DNA from: a bacterium
GTDB taxonomy: Bacteria > Patescibacteriota > Minisyncoccia > Minisyncoccales > CG1-02-41-26
Reading direction: 5' to 3'
DNA: 52,473 bases
Assembly (NCBI GenBank): GCA_030648255.1
Contig: JAUSHZ010000001.1
Coordinates: forward strand, 1-52,473
Shown here: positions 43,507 to 51,549 of the stretch, piece after piece
Numbering within the stretch: position 1 is the first letter of the stretch
How the letters are laid out: each line of letters opens with the position of its first letter
Notes under the pieces: generated by a model
Database searches by the model: none
Told to the model about the DNA's origin: nothing
The model's input: the letters and a program-made list of their open reading frames with translations, nothing else
Made by a program: the position numbers and the translations under genes

Positions 43507-44887
43507 ATTTTTTAAATTGTTCTCCCCTATCTTTATAATCCTTAAAAAGGTTAAAGCTGGCACTGGCTGGTGAAAGTAAGCAAACTCCGTTTTTCGGGGT
43601 CTCTTCATAGCAAATTTTAACCGCCTCTTGCATAGAGCTTGCCTCGAAAGAACTCGGTTCCTTCGTCCCCCGAAGGAACCGAGTTCTTTTCAGAGCCCCA
43701 ATTATTTCTTGCCCAGTCCCCTGGCCCAAAACAATTAAATTTTCAACAGATGTTTTAGATATTTCTTTGGCCAAATCCTTGTAGTTACTACCTTTGTCAG
43801 AGCCCCCAACAATCAATGAAATTGGCTTGCCATTAAATGTTTGCAAGTCTAAAATTGTGGTTTGTGGCACAGTTGCCATAGAGTTATCATAAAATTCAAC
43901 GCCTTTAAACTTCCCCACAAATTCCAATCTATGAGGCAAGCCCTTAAAAGATTTTACCGCCCTTTTTATTGCTTCTGGCTTTACTTTAAAAATTTCAGCC
44001 ACTTTTAAAGCAGCTCTTAAATTTAAAAAATTAAAATCCCCTTTCAATTGATAACACTTTTTTAACGATCGCTCAAAAAGTGTTAGCGGGGTTTTTAAAG
44101 AAAAAGGAATTTTTACAGCTTTGCTTTTAATAGCAACTTGCTTAACTTCCTCGTCTTGTGAATTAAAAATTAAATAGTCATCTTCTGTCTGGTGCTTGGC
44201 AATATTGGCTTTGGCTTTTTGATACTCTTTAAAGTTTTTATAATAATCCAAATGGTCTTGAAATAAATTTAAAAAAACAGCGATTTGAGGAGATTTTTTT
44301 AAGTTTTGCAATTGGTGTGAGGACAACTCATACACAAAAATGTCATCGGGTTTTGATTTTAGTAAATACTGCAAAACCGGCTTGCCAATGTTTCCACCTA
44401 AAAAAACTTTAAAGCCACCGGTTTTTAAAATTTCATAAATTAAGCTTGCAGTAGTCCCCTTTCCTTTGGTGCCCGTCACCCCAACAACAATGCCTTGAAA
44501 ATTGTCAAAAAATATTTCTGTTTGGGAAGTCAGTTTCTCGAAACCCAGCTGTTGAAGCTCGGTTTTGGGGCTCCTTAAAAACCGAGCTTCAACAGCGAAC
44601 CCAAAACCGAGTTTCTCCAGCGAAATCCCCGGTGTCTTGATAATTAGTTCATACTCCCCTATTTTGGCCAAATAATCTTTACCCAAAAAAACTTCTAAAT
44701 TTTTATCTTTTAATAAAATTTTTTGAGTTCTAATATCAAATTCTCCTAAAGTTTTTTTATCTGCAATACTAAAAACTTTATCAGGAAATAATTCCCGCAA
44801 AGCTAAATAAGTGTCTATCCCCTCTTTCCCAAACCCCAAAATCAAAATTGTTTTTTCCGCCAAGGAGCGGATTAAATTTTCCAACAT
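43490..44887 (-). CDS. murD: UDP-MurNAc-L-Ala-D-Glu ligase MurD
   Basis: A 465-residue Mur ligase: N-domain ILGFGKEGIDTYLALREL, P-loop VVGVTGTKGKGTTASLIYEIL, FLNLFQDHLDYYKNFKEYQ, and C-domain FYDNSMATVPQTTILDLQ then LIVGGSDKGSNYKDLAKE. It adds D-Glu. Two palindromic DNA elements are inserted in frame: residues about 97-114 before the P-loop domain, and about 400-414 in the C-terminal domain. It overlaps ftsW by 17 bases. Confidence 0.95.
   Translation of the reverse strand: MLENLIRSLAEKTILILGFGKEGIDTYLALRELFPDKVFSIADKKTLGEFDIRTQKILLKDKNLEVFLGKDYLAKIGEYELIIKTPGISLEKLGFGFAVEARFLRSPKTELQQLGFEKLTSQTEIFFDNFQGIVVGVTGTKGKGTTASLIYEILKTGGFKVFLGGNIGKPVLQYLLKSKPDDIFVYELSSHQLQNLKKSPQIAVFLNLFQDHLDYYKNFKEYQKAKANIAKHQTEDDYLIFNSQDEEVKQVAIKSKAVKIPFSLKTPLTLFERSLKKCYQLKGDFNFLNLRAALKVAEIFKVKPEAIKRAVKSFKGLPHRLEFVGKFKGVEFYDNSMATVPQTTILDLQTFNGKPISLIVGGSDKGSNYKDLAKEISKTSVENLIVLGQGTGQEIIGALKRTRFLRGTKEPSSFEASSMQEAVKICYEETPKNGVCLLSPASASFNLFKDYKDRGEQFKKYVKKT
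43647..43689. repeat. Palindromic insertion in murD, C-terminal domain
   Basis: AAAGAACTCGGTTCCTTCG and its exact complement form a perfect 19-bp stem with a 5-base loop. In frame it encodes KRTRFLRGTKEPSSFEA in a surface loop. Confidence 0.85.
44548..44596. repeat. Palindromic insertion in murD, N-terminal region
   Basis: GCTGTTGAAGCTCGGTTTT and its exact complement form a perfect 19-bp stem around an 11-base loop. Its core GAAGCTCGGTTTT is the same as the element at the 3' end of gltX (39705), and the loop GGGGCTCCTT is also shared. It encodes VEARFLRSPKTELQQ. Confidence 0.85.
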
Positions 44888-44903
44888 AAAAAAGTAGTAC
44901 TAT

Positions 44904-45962
44904 TTATCCTAATAATCTAATGGAAACGCCGATGATGGCTAATATAAGGTTGATTATCCAAAAGCGCATGGTGATTTTTTCTCTAGACCAGCCAATAGCT
45001 TCTAAATGGTGATGTATTGGAGCGCATTGAAAAATTTTTTTATGCCAAAACTTTTTAGAAATCAGCTGAATAATTACCGAACCAGCTTCAATCACTAAAA
45101 GCCCAGCAATAATTGGCAGAACAAACAAAGAATCAGTTAAAAAGGCAACAGCCGCCAATGTGGCTGTTAAACCAATTGTGCCAGTTTCACCCATATAAAA
45201 TCTAGCTGGAGGAATATTAAACCACAAAAAAGCTAAGGTGGTTCCTGCCACAACAGCGCAAAAAGTGGCTAAATTATATTGGCCATTAGTAAAAGCAATA
45301 ATCGAGAAAGCTGAGAACATAATAGCAAAAACACCGCCAGACAGGCCATCAATGCCATCAATAATGCCTCCAGCCCAGCAAGCTACAACTGTAATAACAA
45401 ATAAAGGCAAATATAGAATCCCGATTTCAAAATCGCCATCTCCTGGAATATGCAATGAGTGCCAGCCAAGCTTATAATAAAACCACCAAGCAGCCACAAT
45501 AGCAATTATCAAAACAGCCCCTAATCGCCTTGTAAATCTTATGCCCCCGCCCGCATATTTGCCTTTTTCAATTACTTGCAAAAAATCATCAAAAAATCCT
45601 AAAACAGAAGCGGAAATTAAAATTGCTAAAGGCAGCCAAGTTTGCTCTCGGGATAAAAAATTAAGTTTTTGAAGAAAAGCGTTGTTAGGAAAAATATAAG
45701 CCAGACCAAAAAATAAAAAAGCGGTAAAGGCGGTTGTAATCCAAATTAAAAGCCCTCCAAGCCGAGGCGTGGACACCTCTTTTTCTTTATGCAAAGAATA
45801 AAAAACTTCGGCTTTTTGCCCATTAATTGTTTTGGTTCGAGCAGTTTTTCGCCAAAGTTTGTACTTGTAAAGATAGTGCGTTAAAACAGGCGTCCAAGCA
45901 ACCGCTAAGAAAGCTGAAAAGGCGCACAAAGAAAGAATTTTTATAACATTAATTGATTCCAT
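44904..45962 (-). CDS. mraY: Phospho-MurNAc-pentapeptide transferase MraY
   Basis: A 352-residue protein with about ten membrane helices. Catalytic Asp residues are in LGFFDDFLQVIEKGKYAGGG and AGGIIDGIDGLSGG, and the C-terminal APIHHHLEAIGWSREKITMRFW is diagnostic. It makes lipid I. It heads the mraY-murD-ftsW-murG-gltX run and is directly preceded by the structured leader, with junction ACTTCTAACATG. Confidence 0.97.
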   Translation of the reverse strand: MESINVIKILSLCAFSAFLAVAWTPVLTHYLYKYKLWRKTARTKTINGQKAEVFYSLHKEKEVSTPRLGGLLIWITTAFTAFLFFGLAYIFPNNAFLQKLNFLSREQTWLPLAILISASVLGFFDDFLQVIEKGKYAGGGIRFTRRLGAVLIIAIVAAWWFYYKLGWHSLHIPGDGDFEIGILYLPLFVITVVACWAGGIIDGIDGLSGGVFAIMFSAFSIIAFTNGQYNLATFCAVVAGTTLAFLWFNIPPARFYMGETGTIGLTATLAAVAFLTDSLFVLPIIAGLLVIEAGSVIIQLISKKFWHKKIFQCAPIHHHLEAIGWSREKITMRFWIINLILAIIGVSIRLLG

Positions 45963-46046
45963 GTTAGAAGTCGTTAATGAGCGAAGCGAATTTACGAATT
46001 CTTACACCCCGTTAAATGCGACCTCAAGGAGCTGTTTAACTGGGGT
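45963..46046 (-). promoter_or_regulatory. Structured leader element, copy D (mraY)
   Basis: On the minus strand: H1 (46046-46006) pairs ACCCCAGTTAAAC with ATTTAACGGGGT around AGCTCCTTGAGGTCGC, and H2 (46002-45966) pairs AGAATTCGTAAAT with ATTAACGACTTCT, with TCGCTTCGC at the tip. The T-to-C change at GACTTCT is matched by a loop mismatch rather than a pair. Confidence 0.8.
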
Positions 46047-46055
46047 CTACATTAT

Positions 46056-46961
46056 TTATTTATCTTTCACACAATTGTAGAGTGTTCTCATATCGTTGAA
46101 CCTGTCTTTTGAATTTAAAATAATGCCAACCGTGTATTCATCAGGGTTACTTCCATCTAATTTCATAATAACCATTAAACATTCGCCTGCCCTATCGGTT
46201 GTGCCAGTTTTTCCTCCAAGTACTTCTGGGATTTCGCCAATTAACTCATTAGTATTTTTTAAAATTGAAATTAACTTTCCTTCTTTATACAAAGGATATT
46301 CTTTTTGGGAAACAATTTTTAAAAATTCTGGCTGACTAAAAATCAAATTTTTTGTTAGCTTGGCAATATCGTATGCAGTAGAATAATTTATTTGGTCTTG
46401 AGGCATATTGATAGCTTCTGGGTCAACGCCAGTTGGATTATAGAAATAAGTGTTTGAAAGGCCCAGCTCCTTTGCCTTAAAGTTCATTAAGTCAAGAAAT
46501 CCTTCTTCGCCAATAACTTTTGTTAAAGTATTAGCGGCGTCATTATTTGATTCAACAAGCATTAAGGCATTGTTCATAGGAACATCTTGTTCGTTTTTGT
46601 AAAACTCTTTTGCCACTAAATAAGTCATTAATTTTGTTATGCTAGCAATTGGCAATGCGCTGTTAGAATTTTTTTCAAACAAAACCTTATTGTTGCTTTG
46701 CCTATCAAATGACGCAACTAAAAAGCTTTCAGCAGAGATATTATTCAATAAACATGTTGATTCTGGTGTTGAAGTAGATGTCTCTGGGTTTACCCCGTTA
46801 GAAACTCCGTTTCTAACGGGGTTTATTTGAGCATTTAAAATACTGGCTGAATTTTTTGCACTTAAAAGATTTTCTGCTTTTGTTTGCAAAAGATTTATGC
46901 CAACCCAAAAAGGCAAGCTAACTAATATTGAAGTTAGAAGTAAAGCAATTTTTTTATTCAT
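46056..46961 (-). CDS. dacA: D-alanyl-D-alanine carboxypeptidase
   Basis: A 301-residue S11-type penicillin-binding protein with an N-terminal signal or anchor (about 5-24). Active-site motifs are intact: SITK at 107-110, SNN at 138-140 and KTG at 251-253. It trims the terminal D-Ala of peptidoglycan. Residues 47-58 (NPVRNGVSNGVN), between the anchor and the catalytic domain, come from an inserted perfect palindrome. It overlaps aspS by 8 bases. Confidence 0.92.
   Translation of the reverse strand: MNKKIALLLTSILVSLPFWVGINLLQTKAENLLSAKNSASILNAQINPVRNGVSNGVNPETSTSTPESTCLLNNISAESFLVASFDRQSNNKVLFEKNSNSALPIASITKLMTYLVAKEFYKNEQDVPMNNALMLVESNNDAANTLTKVIGEEGFLDLMNFKAKELGLSNTYFYNPTGVDPEAINMPQDQINYSTAYDIAKLTKNLIFSQPEFLKIVSQKEYPLYKEGKLISILKNTNELIGEIPEVLGGKTGTTDRAGECLMVIMKLDGSNPDEYTVGIILNSKDRFNDMRTLYNCVKDK
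46792..46822. repeat. Palindromic insertion in dacA
   Basis: ACCCCGTTAGAAAC and GTTTCTAACGGGGT form a perfect 14-bp stem with a 3-base loop. It resembles the ACCCC/GGGGT helix and the GTTAGAAA end of the leader elements, hinting at common ancestry. Confidence 0.85.
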
Positions 46962-48276
46962 TTGAGTTTAATCGGCTGTCAATTCGGCTCATATCTCTTG
47001 GAAAAGCGCTAGCCTCTCTCAAGTTTTCAAGGCCTAAAATCTGTTTAACAATTCGCTCGGCCCCAAAGGCAAAACCGCCTTCTTTGGGCATGCCATATTT
47101 AAAAGCCTGTAAATAAAATTCAAAGTCTTCTGGTTTGTTACCCCATTTTTTTATATTTTCCTTCAACTGGCTATAATTATTTATTCTTTGCCCGCCAGTT
47201 GTAATTTCCAAACCCCTCAATAAAATATCAAAACTTAAAGTATATTCTGGATTTTCTGGGTCAGGCATTGTGTAAAAAGGCCTTTTTTTGGTTGGGTAGT
47301 GGGTTATAAAAATAGCTTCACAGTTATGTTTTTCCTTTGCCCATTGGCAAATTTCTTTTTCATCTTCAGGAGTTAAGTCTGGCTCTTTTGTATTATCTCT
47401 TTTTGTTCTTTCTAAAATAATTTGCTGAGCCTCTCTCATTTTTATTCTTGGAATATTTCCTTCAATTACAGGAATAACAGAGGAAAGTAGCTTTAATTCA
47501 TCTTGGCATGCAAGCCCTACTCTCTTGAAGATGTTTTTAATAATAGTTTCACATGTGTCCATTAAATCGGTCCAGGAGTTTATAAATCCCATTTCACCAT
47601 CTAATGTAACATATTCCGATAGATGCCTCGTTGTTACGCTCGGCTCTGCCCTGTAAGCCTTGGCCACGGTAAAAACCCGCTCAAACGCCCCAACCATTAT
47701 TTGCTTGTAAAATTGAGGGCTCTGGCCCAAAAAAGCGCTGCTTTCATAATAATTTATTTTAAAAATTTCAGAACCCCCTTCTGTGGCTGTTGGCACAATT
47801 GAGGGAGCTTGAAATTCAAAAAAATCCAAGCTTTTTAAAGTTTTTCTAAATTCGTCAATAACCTCTTCTTCAATTTTAAAAATTGCCTTTGTTTGTTCAG
47901 CTCTTAATGTTAATGGCCTAAAATCAAGCAAAACCGGCAAAGAAAGCTCGGGGGTATCCTTTAAGGCAAAAGGCAAATCAGAGGCCTTGCTTATTACTTC
48001 TATTTTTTGAGCCTCAAGTTCTACTTTGCCAGTTTTTATGTCTGGATTTTCCATTTTAACTGGTCTTTCCTTCACCATTCCCTCAATCAACACAATATCC
48101 TCTTCTTTTAAATCAAGAGCCATATCAGCCTGTAAAACAACCTGTAGAATACCGGTTCTATCTCTTAAATCAAAAAAAACAATCGAGCCGTGGTCGCGTC
48201 GAGAGGCAATTCTTCCTTCAACCATTATTTGCTCCCCTGTTTTTTGCGAAGTTTCTTTAATTAAAGTTCTTATCAT
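46954..48276 (-). CDS. aspS: Aspartyl-tRNA synthetase, archaeal type
   Basis: A 440-residue class II synthetase with an OB-fold (VEGRIASRRDHGSIVFFDLRDRTG), motif 2 (VAKAYRAEPSVTTRHLSEYVTLDGEMGF) and motif 3 (GFAFGAERIVKQIL). It lacks the large bacterial insertion domain and matches the shorter archaeal/eukaryal AspRS, which often also charges tRNA-Asn. The gene was presumably acquired by an ancestor of the lineage. It lies 3 bases after the response regulator gene. Confidence 0.9.
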   Translation of the reverse strand: MIRTLIKETSQKTGEQIMVEGRIASRRDHGSIVFFDLRDRTGILQVVLQADMALDLKEEDIVLIEGMVKERPVKMENPDIKTGKVELEAQKIEVISKASDLPFALKDTPELSLPVLLDFRPLTLRAEQTKAIFKIEEEVIDEFRKTLKSLDFFEFQAPSIVPTATEGGSEIFKINYYESSAFLGQSPQFYKQIMVGAFERVFTVAKAYRAEPSVTTRHLSEYVTLDGEMGFINSWTDLMDTCETIIKNIFKRVGLACQDELKLLSSVIPVIEGNIPRIKMREAQQIILERTKRDNTKEPDLTPEDEKEICQWAKEKHNCEAIFITHYPTKKRPFYTMPDPENPEYTLSFDILLRGLEITTGGQRINNYSQLKENIKKWGNKPEDFEFYLQAFKYGMPKEGGFAFGAERIVKQILGLENLREASAFPRDMSRIDSRLNSNE

Positions 48277-48279
48277 ATT

Positions 48280-48648
48280 TTATTTTAGAATATTTTGAAT
48301 TATTGATGCAATTTGGTTTGGTGTGTAATTTGTTTTAATTAAATAATCAACTGCCCCAAGCTCCATTGCCCTTGCCCTTGTGTCTGGTTCATCATAATTT
48401 GAAAAAACTAAAACCTTTGTATCTTTTATGTCCTCATCTTTACGGATTTTTTCTAATAAATCAATGCCATTTCCCATAGGCAAAAGAATATCTAGTAAGA
48501 TTAAATCTGGTTTTTCTTTTTTGGTAATAGCAAAACCTTGTTCAGCTGAACTCTCAGAAAAAATATTTAAGTCTTGCCTGTTAAGCTTGGCCAAATACAT
48601 TTCCATTAATACTTTTTCATCTTCAATTATCAAGAGTTTTTTTTGCAT
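48280..48648 (-). CDS. Stand-alone response regulator receiver
   Basis: A 122-residue REC domain only: acidic pair in LLIIEDEKVL, phospho-acceptor Asp53 in LILLDILLPMGNG, a Ser in VLVFSNYDEP and Lys in VDYLIKTNY. There is no output domain and no histidine kinase nearby. It is headed by the structured leader (copy E) and followed by aspS, an odd operon partner. Confidence 0.92.
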   Translation of the reverse strand: MQKKLLIIEDEKVLMEMYLAKLNRQDLNIFSESSAEQGFAITKKEKPDLILLDILLPMGNGIDLLEKIRKDEDIKDTKVLVFSNYDEPDTRARAMELGAVDYLIKTNYTPNQIASIIQNILK

Positions 48649-48734
48649 TTGTTAGAAGTCGTTAATGAGCGAAGCGAATTTACGAGTTCTTACACCCCGT
48701 TAAACGCGACCTCAAGGAGCTGTTTAACTGGGGT
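48649..48734 (-). promoter_or_regulatory. Structured leader element, copy E (response regulator)
   Basis: H1 (48734-48694) pairs ACCCCAGTTAAAC with GTTTAACGGGGT, H2 (48690-48654) pairs AGAACTCGTAAAT with ATTAACGACTTCT. The junction is CTTCTAACAAATG, three bases longer than in other copies. The first A of H1 is the last base of the tyrS stop TGA, so the element abuts the upstream gene exactly. Confidence 0.8.
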
Positions 48735-49930
48735 CAAACCTTAATTCTTACAAACTTGCGTTTTCCTACTTGAACCACCATGCCGTTCTCTACCTTAATA
48801 ATTTCCTGCCAGTCATTTTTAGATTGCCCGTTTATTTCCACAGCTTTGCCCAAAACCATTCTTTTAGCTTCAGCTTTTGAGTTTGTTAGCTTGCTTTCAA
48901 AAAGCAAATCTAAAATATTATATTCCCCTTTTACAGCATGCCACTCTGTCATTTCGCTTGGCAACTCCCCTCTTTGGTGCACTTTTTCAAACTCAGTTTT
49001 GGCATTCTCTGCTTCTTTCTCTCCATGATAAAGTTTTACAATCTCAAGAGCCAGCTTTACTTTTAAGTCCCGCGGGTTGCTTCCCCCTACCAACTCTTTT
49101 TGATATTCTTTAATTTTCTCCATACTTACTCTGGTTGCTAAAACAAAATACTTTATAATTAACTCGTCTCTAAGAGACATGACCTTGCCAAACATTTCAT
49201 TGGCCTCATCAAATAAATTAATAGTATTGCCCCAGCTGGAGCTCATTTTTCGCCCATCTAAACCCTCAACCAAGGGATTGGTAATAATATCTTGCGGTTC
49301 TTGGTTATAAGATCTTTGTAGCTCTCGACCAGCCAGCAAGTTAAATCGTTGGTCAGTGCCTCCAAGCTCCACGCTTGCTTTTACAGCAACCGAGTCATAT
49401 CCTTGCATTAAGGGATACAGTAGTTCTCTCAAAGATATTCTCTTACCAACATCTAGTCTCTTTTTAATATTTTCTCTGGCAATAAATTCACTTAAAGAAA
49501 ATACATCTGCTTGTCGGCCAATTTCGTGGTAATTTAATTTGCCTAGCCATTCGCTGTTATAGCGAACTTCGCATTTTTTTATGTCAACAACTTTCTCGGC
49601 TTGCTGAATATAATTTTTAAGATTTTGTTTGATTTCTTTTTCTGTTAACATTGGTCGTTCACTTTCTTTATCAGAAGTATCTCCAATCACCCCAGTAAAA
49701 TCGCCGATAATTAAAACAATCTGATGGCCAAGATCTTGAAAATCTTTAAGCTTAAGCATGGGAATAGTTCGGCCAAGATGAATATTGGGGCTTGTTGGGT
49801 CAATGCCAAACTTAACTCGCAGTTTTTTGCCAGATTTTAAAGCAGTTTCAAGGTGATTTTTATCAATCACCTCCTCCACTCCCCTGCTCAAAAGCTCTTT
49901 TATTTTCTCCGGGTTTGTATCAATTTTCAT
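48734..49930 (-). CDS. tyrS: Tyrosyl-tRNA synthetase
   Basis: A 398-residue class I synthetase. The HIGH motif is HLGR in DPTSPNIHLGRTIPML, KMSKS is KMSSS in GLDGRKMSSSWGN, and a C-terminal S4 RNA-binding domain includes NSKAEAKRMVLGKAVEING. It charges tRNA-Tyr. It ends with TGA overlapping the structured leader of the next gene. Confidence 0.95.
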   Translation of the reverse strand: MKIDTNPEKIKELLSRGVEEVIDKNHLETALKSGKKLRVKFGIDPTSPNIHLGRTIPMLKLKDFQDLGHQIVLIIGDFTGVIGDTSDKESERPMLTEKEIKQNLKNYIQQAEKVVDIKKCEVRYNSEWLGKLNYHEIGRQADVFSLSEFIARENIKKRLDVGKRISLRELLYPLMQGYDSVAVKASVELGGTDQRFNLLAGRELQRSYNQEPQDIITNPLVEGLDGRKMSSSWGNTINLFDEANEMFGKVMSLRDELIIKYFVLATRVSMEKIKEYQKELVGGSNPRDLKVKLALEIVKLYHGEKEAENAKTEFEKVHQRGELPSEMTEWHAVKGEYNILDLLFESKLTNSKAEAKRMVLGKAVEINGQSKNDWQEIIKVENGMVVQVGKRKFVRIKV

Positions 49931-50009
49931 TGTTTTCTATTGTTTTGTAATTATTTTATAATACCCAAAAAATTCCCTTTTAGCAACAACAAGCCTGTGA
50001 AAAAAATAA

Positions 50010-51170
50010 TTATTTTTCTATTCTTATTTCTACTGATTTTTTGTGCATTTTAAGGCCTTCGGCTTGAGCCAACTGTATTGCTGTTTTAGCCAAACCTTTT
50101 GCTGCTTTTTTATCTAAAAACTGATAGGTTTGGATTTTTACAAAATCTCTCACAGAAAGACCGCTAGCAAACTTAGAGTTTTGATTAGTTGGCAAGATGT
50201 GATTTGTGCCCGAACAGTAATCACCAAAAGCTACAGCCGAATAATTTCCTAAAAACAAGGAACCGAAGTTTTTTAGTTTTGACAGATATTTTTTAGGATT
50301 TTCTATAGATAGAACCAAATGCTCAGGCGCTTCATTGTTTGCAATATCAAAAGCTTGGTCTAAATTTTTTACTTTTATTATTTTTAGATTTTTAATTGGT
50401 TTGTTTATTTCTTTTTTAGTTTTTAATAGTATTTCTGTATCGGTGCAGATTAACGTGGCTTTCGCTAGGGGGTCGTGCTCTAGTTGGGCCAAAAGGTCAG
50501 CCTTTAAAAATACAGGGTTAGCTGTGTCGTCAGCTATTATTAGTACTTCGCTTGGCCCAGCTAGCATATCAATTCCGCATTGCCCGTAAATTTCTTTTTT
50601 AGCTAAAGTAACATAAATATTACCCGGCCCAACTATTTTATCAACTTTTGGAATACTTTTCGTGCCATAGGCCATGGCTGCTATAGCTTGAGCTCCGCCA
50701 ATTTTAAAAATCATGTCAGCTCCAGCTAAGTTAGCGGCCACGATAGTTGCGGGCTGAATTTTGGGCGAGCACACAATAACTTTTTTAACTTTAGCCATTT
50801 TTGCTGGCACAACAGCCATTAAGGCGCTAGATGGCAAAGGGTATCTTCCGCCTGGGATATACGCGCCAATTATTTCAACTGGTTCAATTTTTTGACCCAA
50901 AACAATGCCGTTGTTCTTGTATTCAAAGTCCCTTAATTGTTCCATTTGCATTTGGGCAAATTTTTTAATGTTCAAAACGGCTCGTTTAATTGCCTCAATA
51001 GTTTGCGCACTTACTGTGGCATAAGCATTTTGGATTTCTTTTTTACTCACTAAAAAATCTGTAAGCAGAATATCGTCAAATTGCCTTGTGTATTTTTGAA
51101 TTGCCCCATCGCCATTAAGCCTAACGTCTTCTATGATTTTTTGAACAGCTTTTAATTGTTGTTTGTACAT
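50010..51170 (-). CDS. hisD: Histidinol dehydrogenase
   Basis: A 386-residue protein, shorter at the N-terminus than the usual 430. Key residues are present: the Gln and His of LLAQLEHDPLA, Glu-His in NEAPEHLVLS, Asp in AFGDYCSGTNHILPT and the late His in AEGLKMHKKS. It makes the last two oxidations to histidine using NAD+ and zinc. No other his gene is in the window. A TrpR/YerC-like regulator lies two genes upstream, a pairing known for histidine control in Gram-positives. Confidence 0.92.
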   Translation of the reverse strand: MYKQQLKAVQKIIEDVRLNGDGAIQKYTRQFDDILLTDFLVSKKEIQNAYATVSAQTIEAIKRAVLNIKKFAQMQMEQLRDFEYKNNGIVLGQKIEPVEIIGAYIPGGRYPLPSSALMAVVPAKMAKVKKVIVCSPKIQPATIVAANLAGADMIFKIGGAQAIAAMAYGTKSIPKVDKIVGPGNIYVTLAKKEIYGQCGIDMLAGPSEVLIIADDTANPVFLKADLLAQLEHDPLAKATLICTDTEILLKTKKEINKPIKNLKIIKVKNLDQAFDIANNEAPEHLVLSIENPKKYLSKLKNFGSLFLGNYSAVAFGDYCSGTNHILPTNQNSKFASGLSVRDFVKIQTYQFLDKKAAKGLAKTAIQLAQAEGLKMHKKSVEIRIEK

Positions 51171-51186
51171 ATTTTTATTTTTAGCG

Positions 51187-51227
51187 AACGGCAGAATAAA
51201 TTTATTTAATTATTTTATTCTGCCGTT
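51187..51227 (-). promoter_or_regulatory. Long inverted repeat directly upstream of hisD
   Basis: AACGGCAGAATAAA and TTTATTCTGCCGTT form a perfect 14-bp inverted repeat with a 13-base AT-rich spacer, ending about 16 bases before the hisD start. It could be an operator, an mRNA hairpin that controls hisD, or a terminator for the Cys-rich gene; no T-run follows. Confidence 0.65.
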
Positions 51228-51236
51228 TACTTTTAG

Positions 51237-51443
51237 TTAGACACCCGTCGTCGCTTTTTTGCGATGGGGTGCCTTTTTCCCCTCGACGGGGTCTGGGATG
51301 TAGTAGGGACAGCTTCCCCACCACTCATCCCTTTGCTCGCAACCTTCTAAACAGAAGTCTTGGGGCCTTAGGCCCCATTGCTCCCAACAGTGTGCGTTGC
51401 AGGAGCCACCATGCGAAAATATACAAAGAACTAAACTTAACAT
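51237..51443 (-). CDS. Cys- and Trp-rich mini-protein, probably exported
   Basis: A 68-residue protein starting MLSLVLCIFSHGG. It has six Cys (7, 15, 19, 31, 35, 45) in CNAHC, CLEGC and SCPYY spacing and four Trp. AAAGGGGGTGA lies about 5 bases before the ATG, an excellent ribosome site. The start is hydrophobic but short for a signal peptide. Paired CxxxC motifs suggest disulfides or a metal site. No family is recognised. It sits between the TrpR-like regulator and hisD. Confidence 0.6.
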   Translation of the reverse strand: MLSLVLCIFSHGGSCNAHCWEQWGLRPQDFCLEGCEQRDEWWGSCPYYIPDPVEGKKAPHRKKATTGV

Positions 51444-51503
51444 TTTTTCACCCCCTTTCTTTTTAGTGAAAAAGTCTACTTATTTTTTAGGTAGTAAGTA
51501 AAA

Positions 51504-51525
51504 CCCCTTCCCGAACGGGAAGGGG
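51504..51525 (-). terminator. Terminator after the TrpR-like gene
   Basis: CCCCTTCCCG and CGGGAAGGGG form a strong stem, followed on the minus strand by TTTTAC. Confidence 0.75.
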
Positions 51526-51549
51526 CTATTTTGAAAAATAAAATATAGT

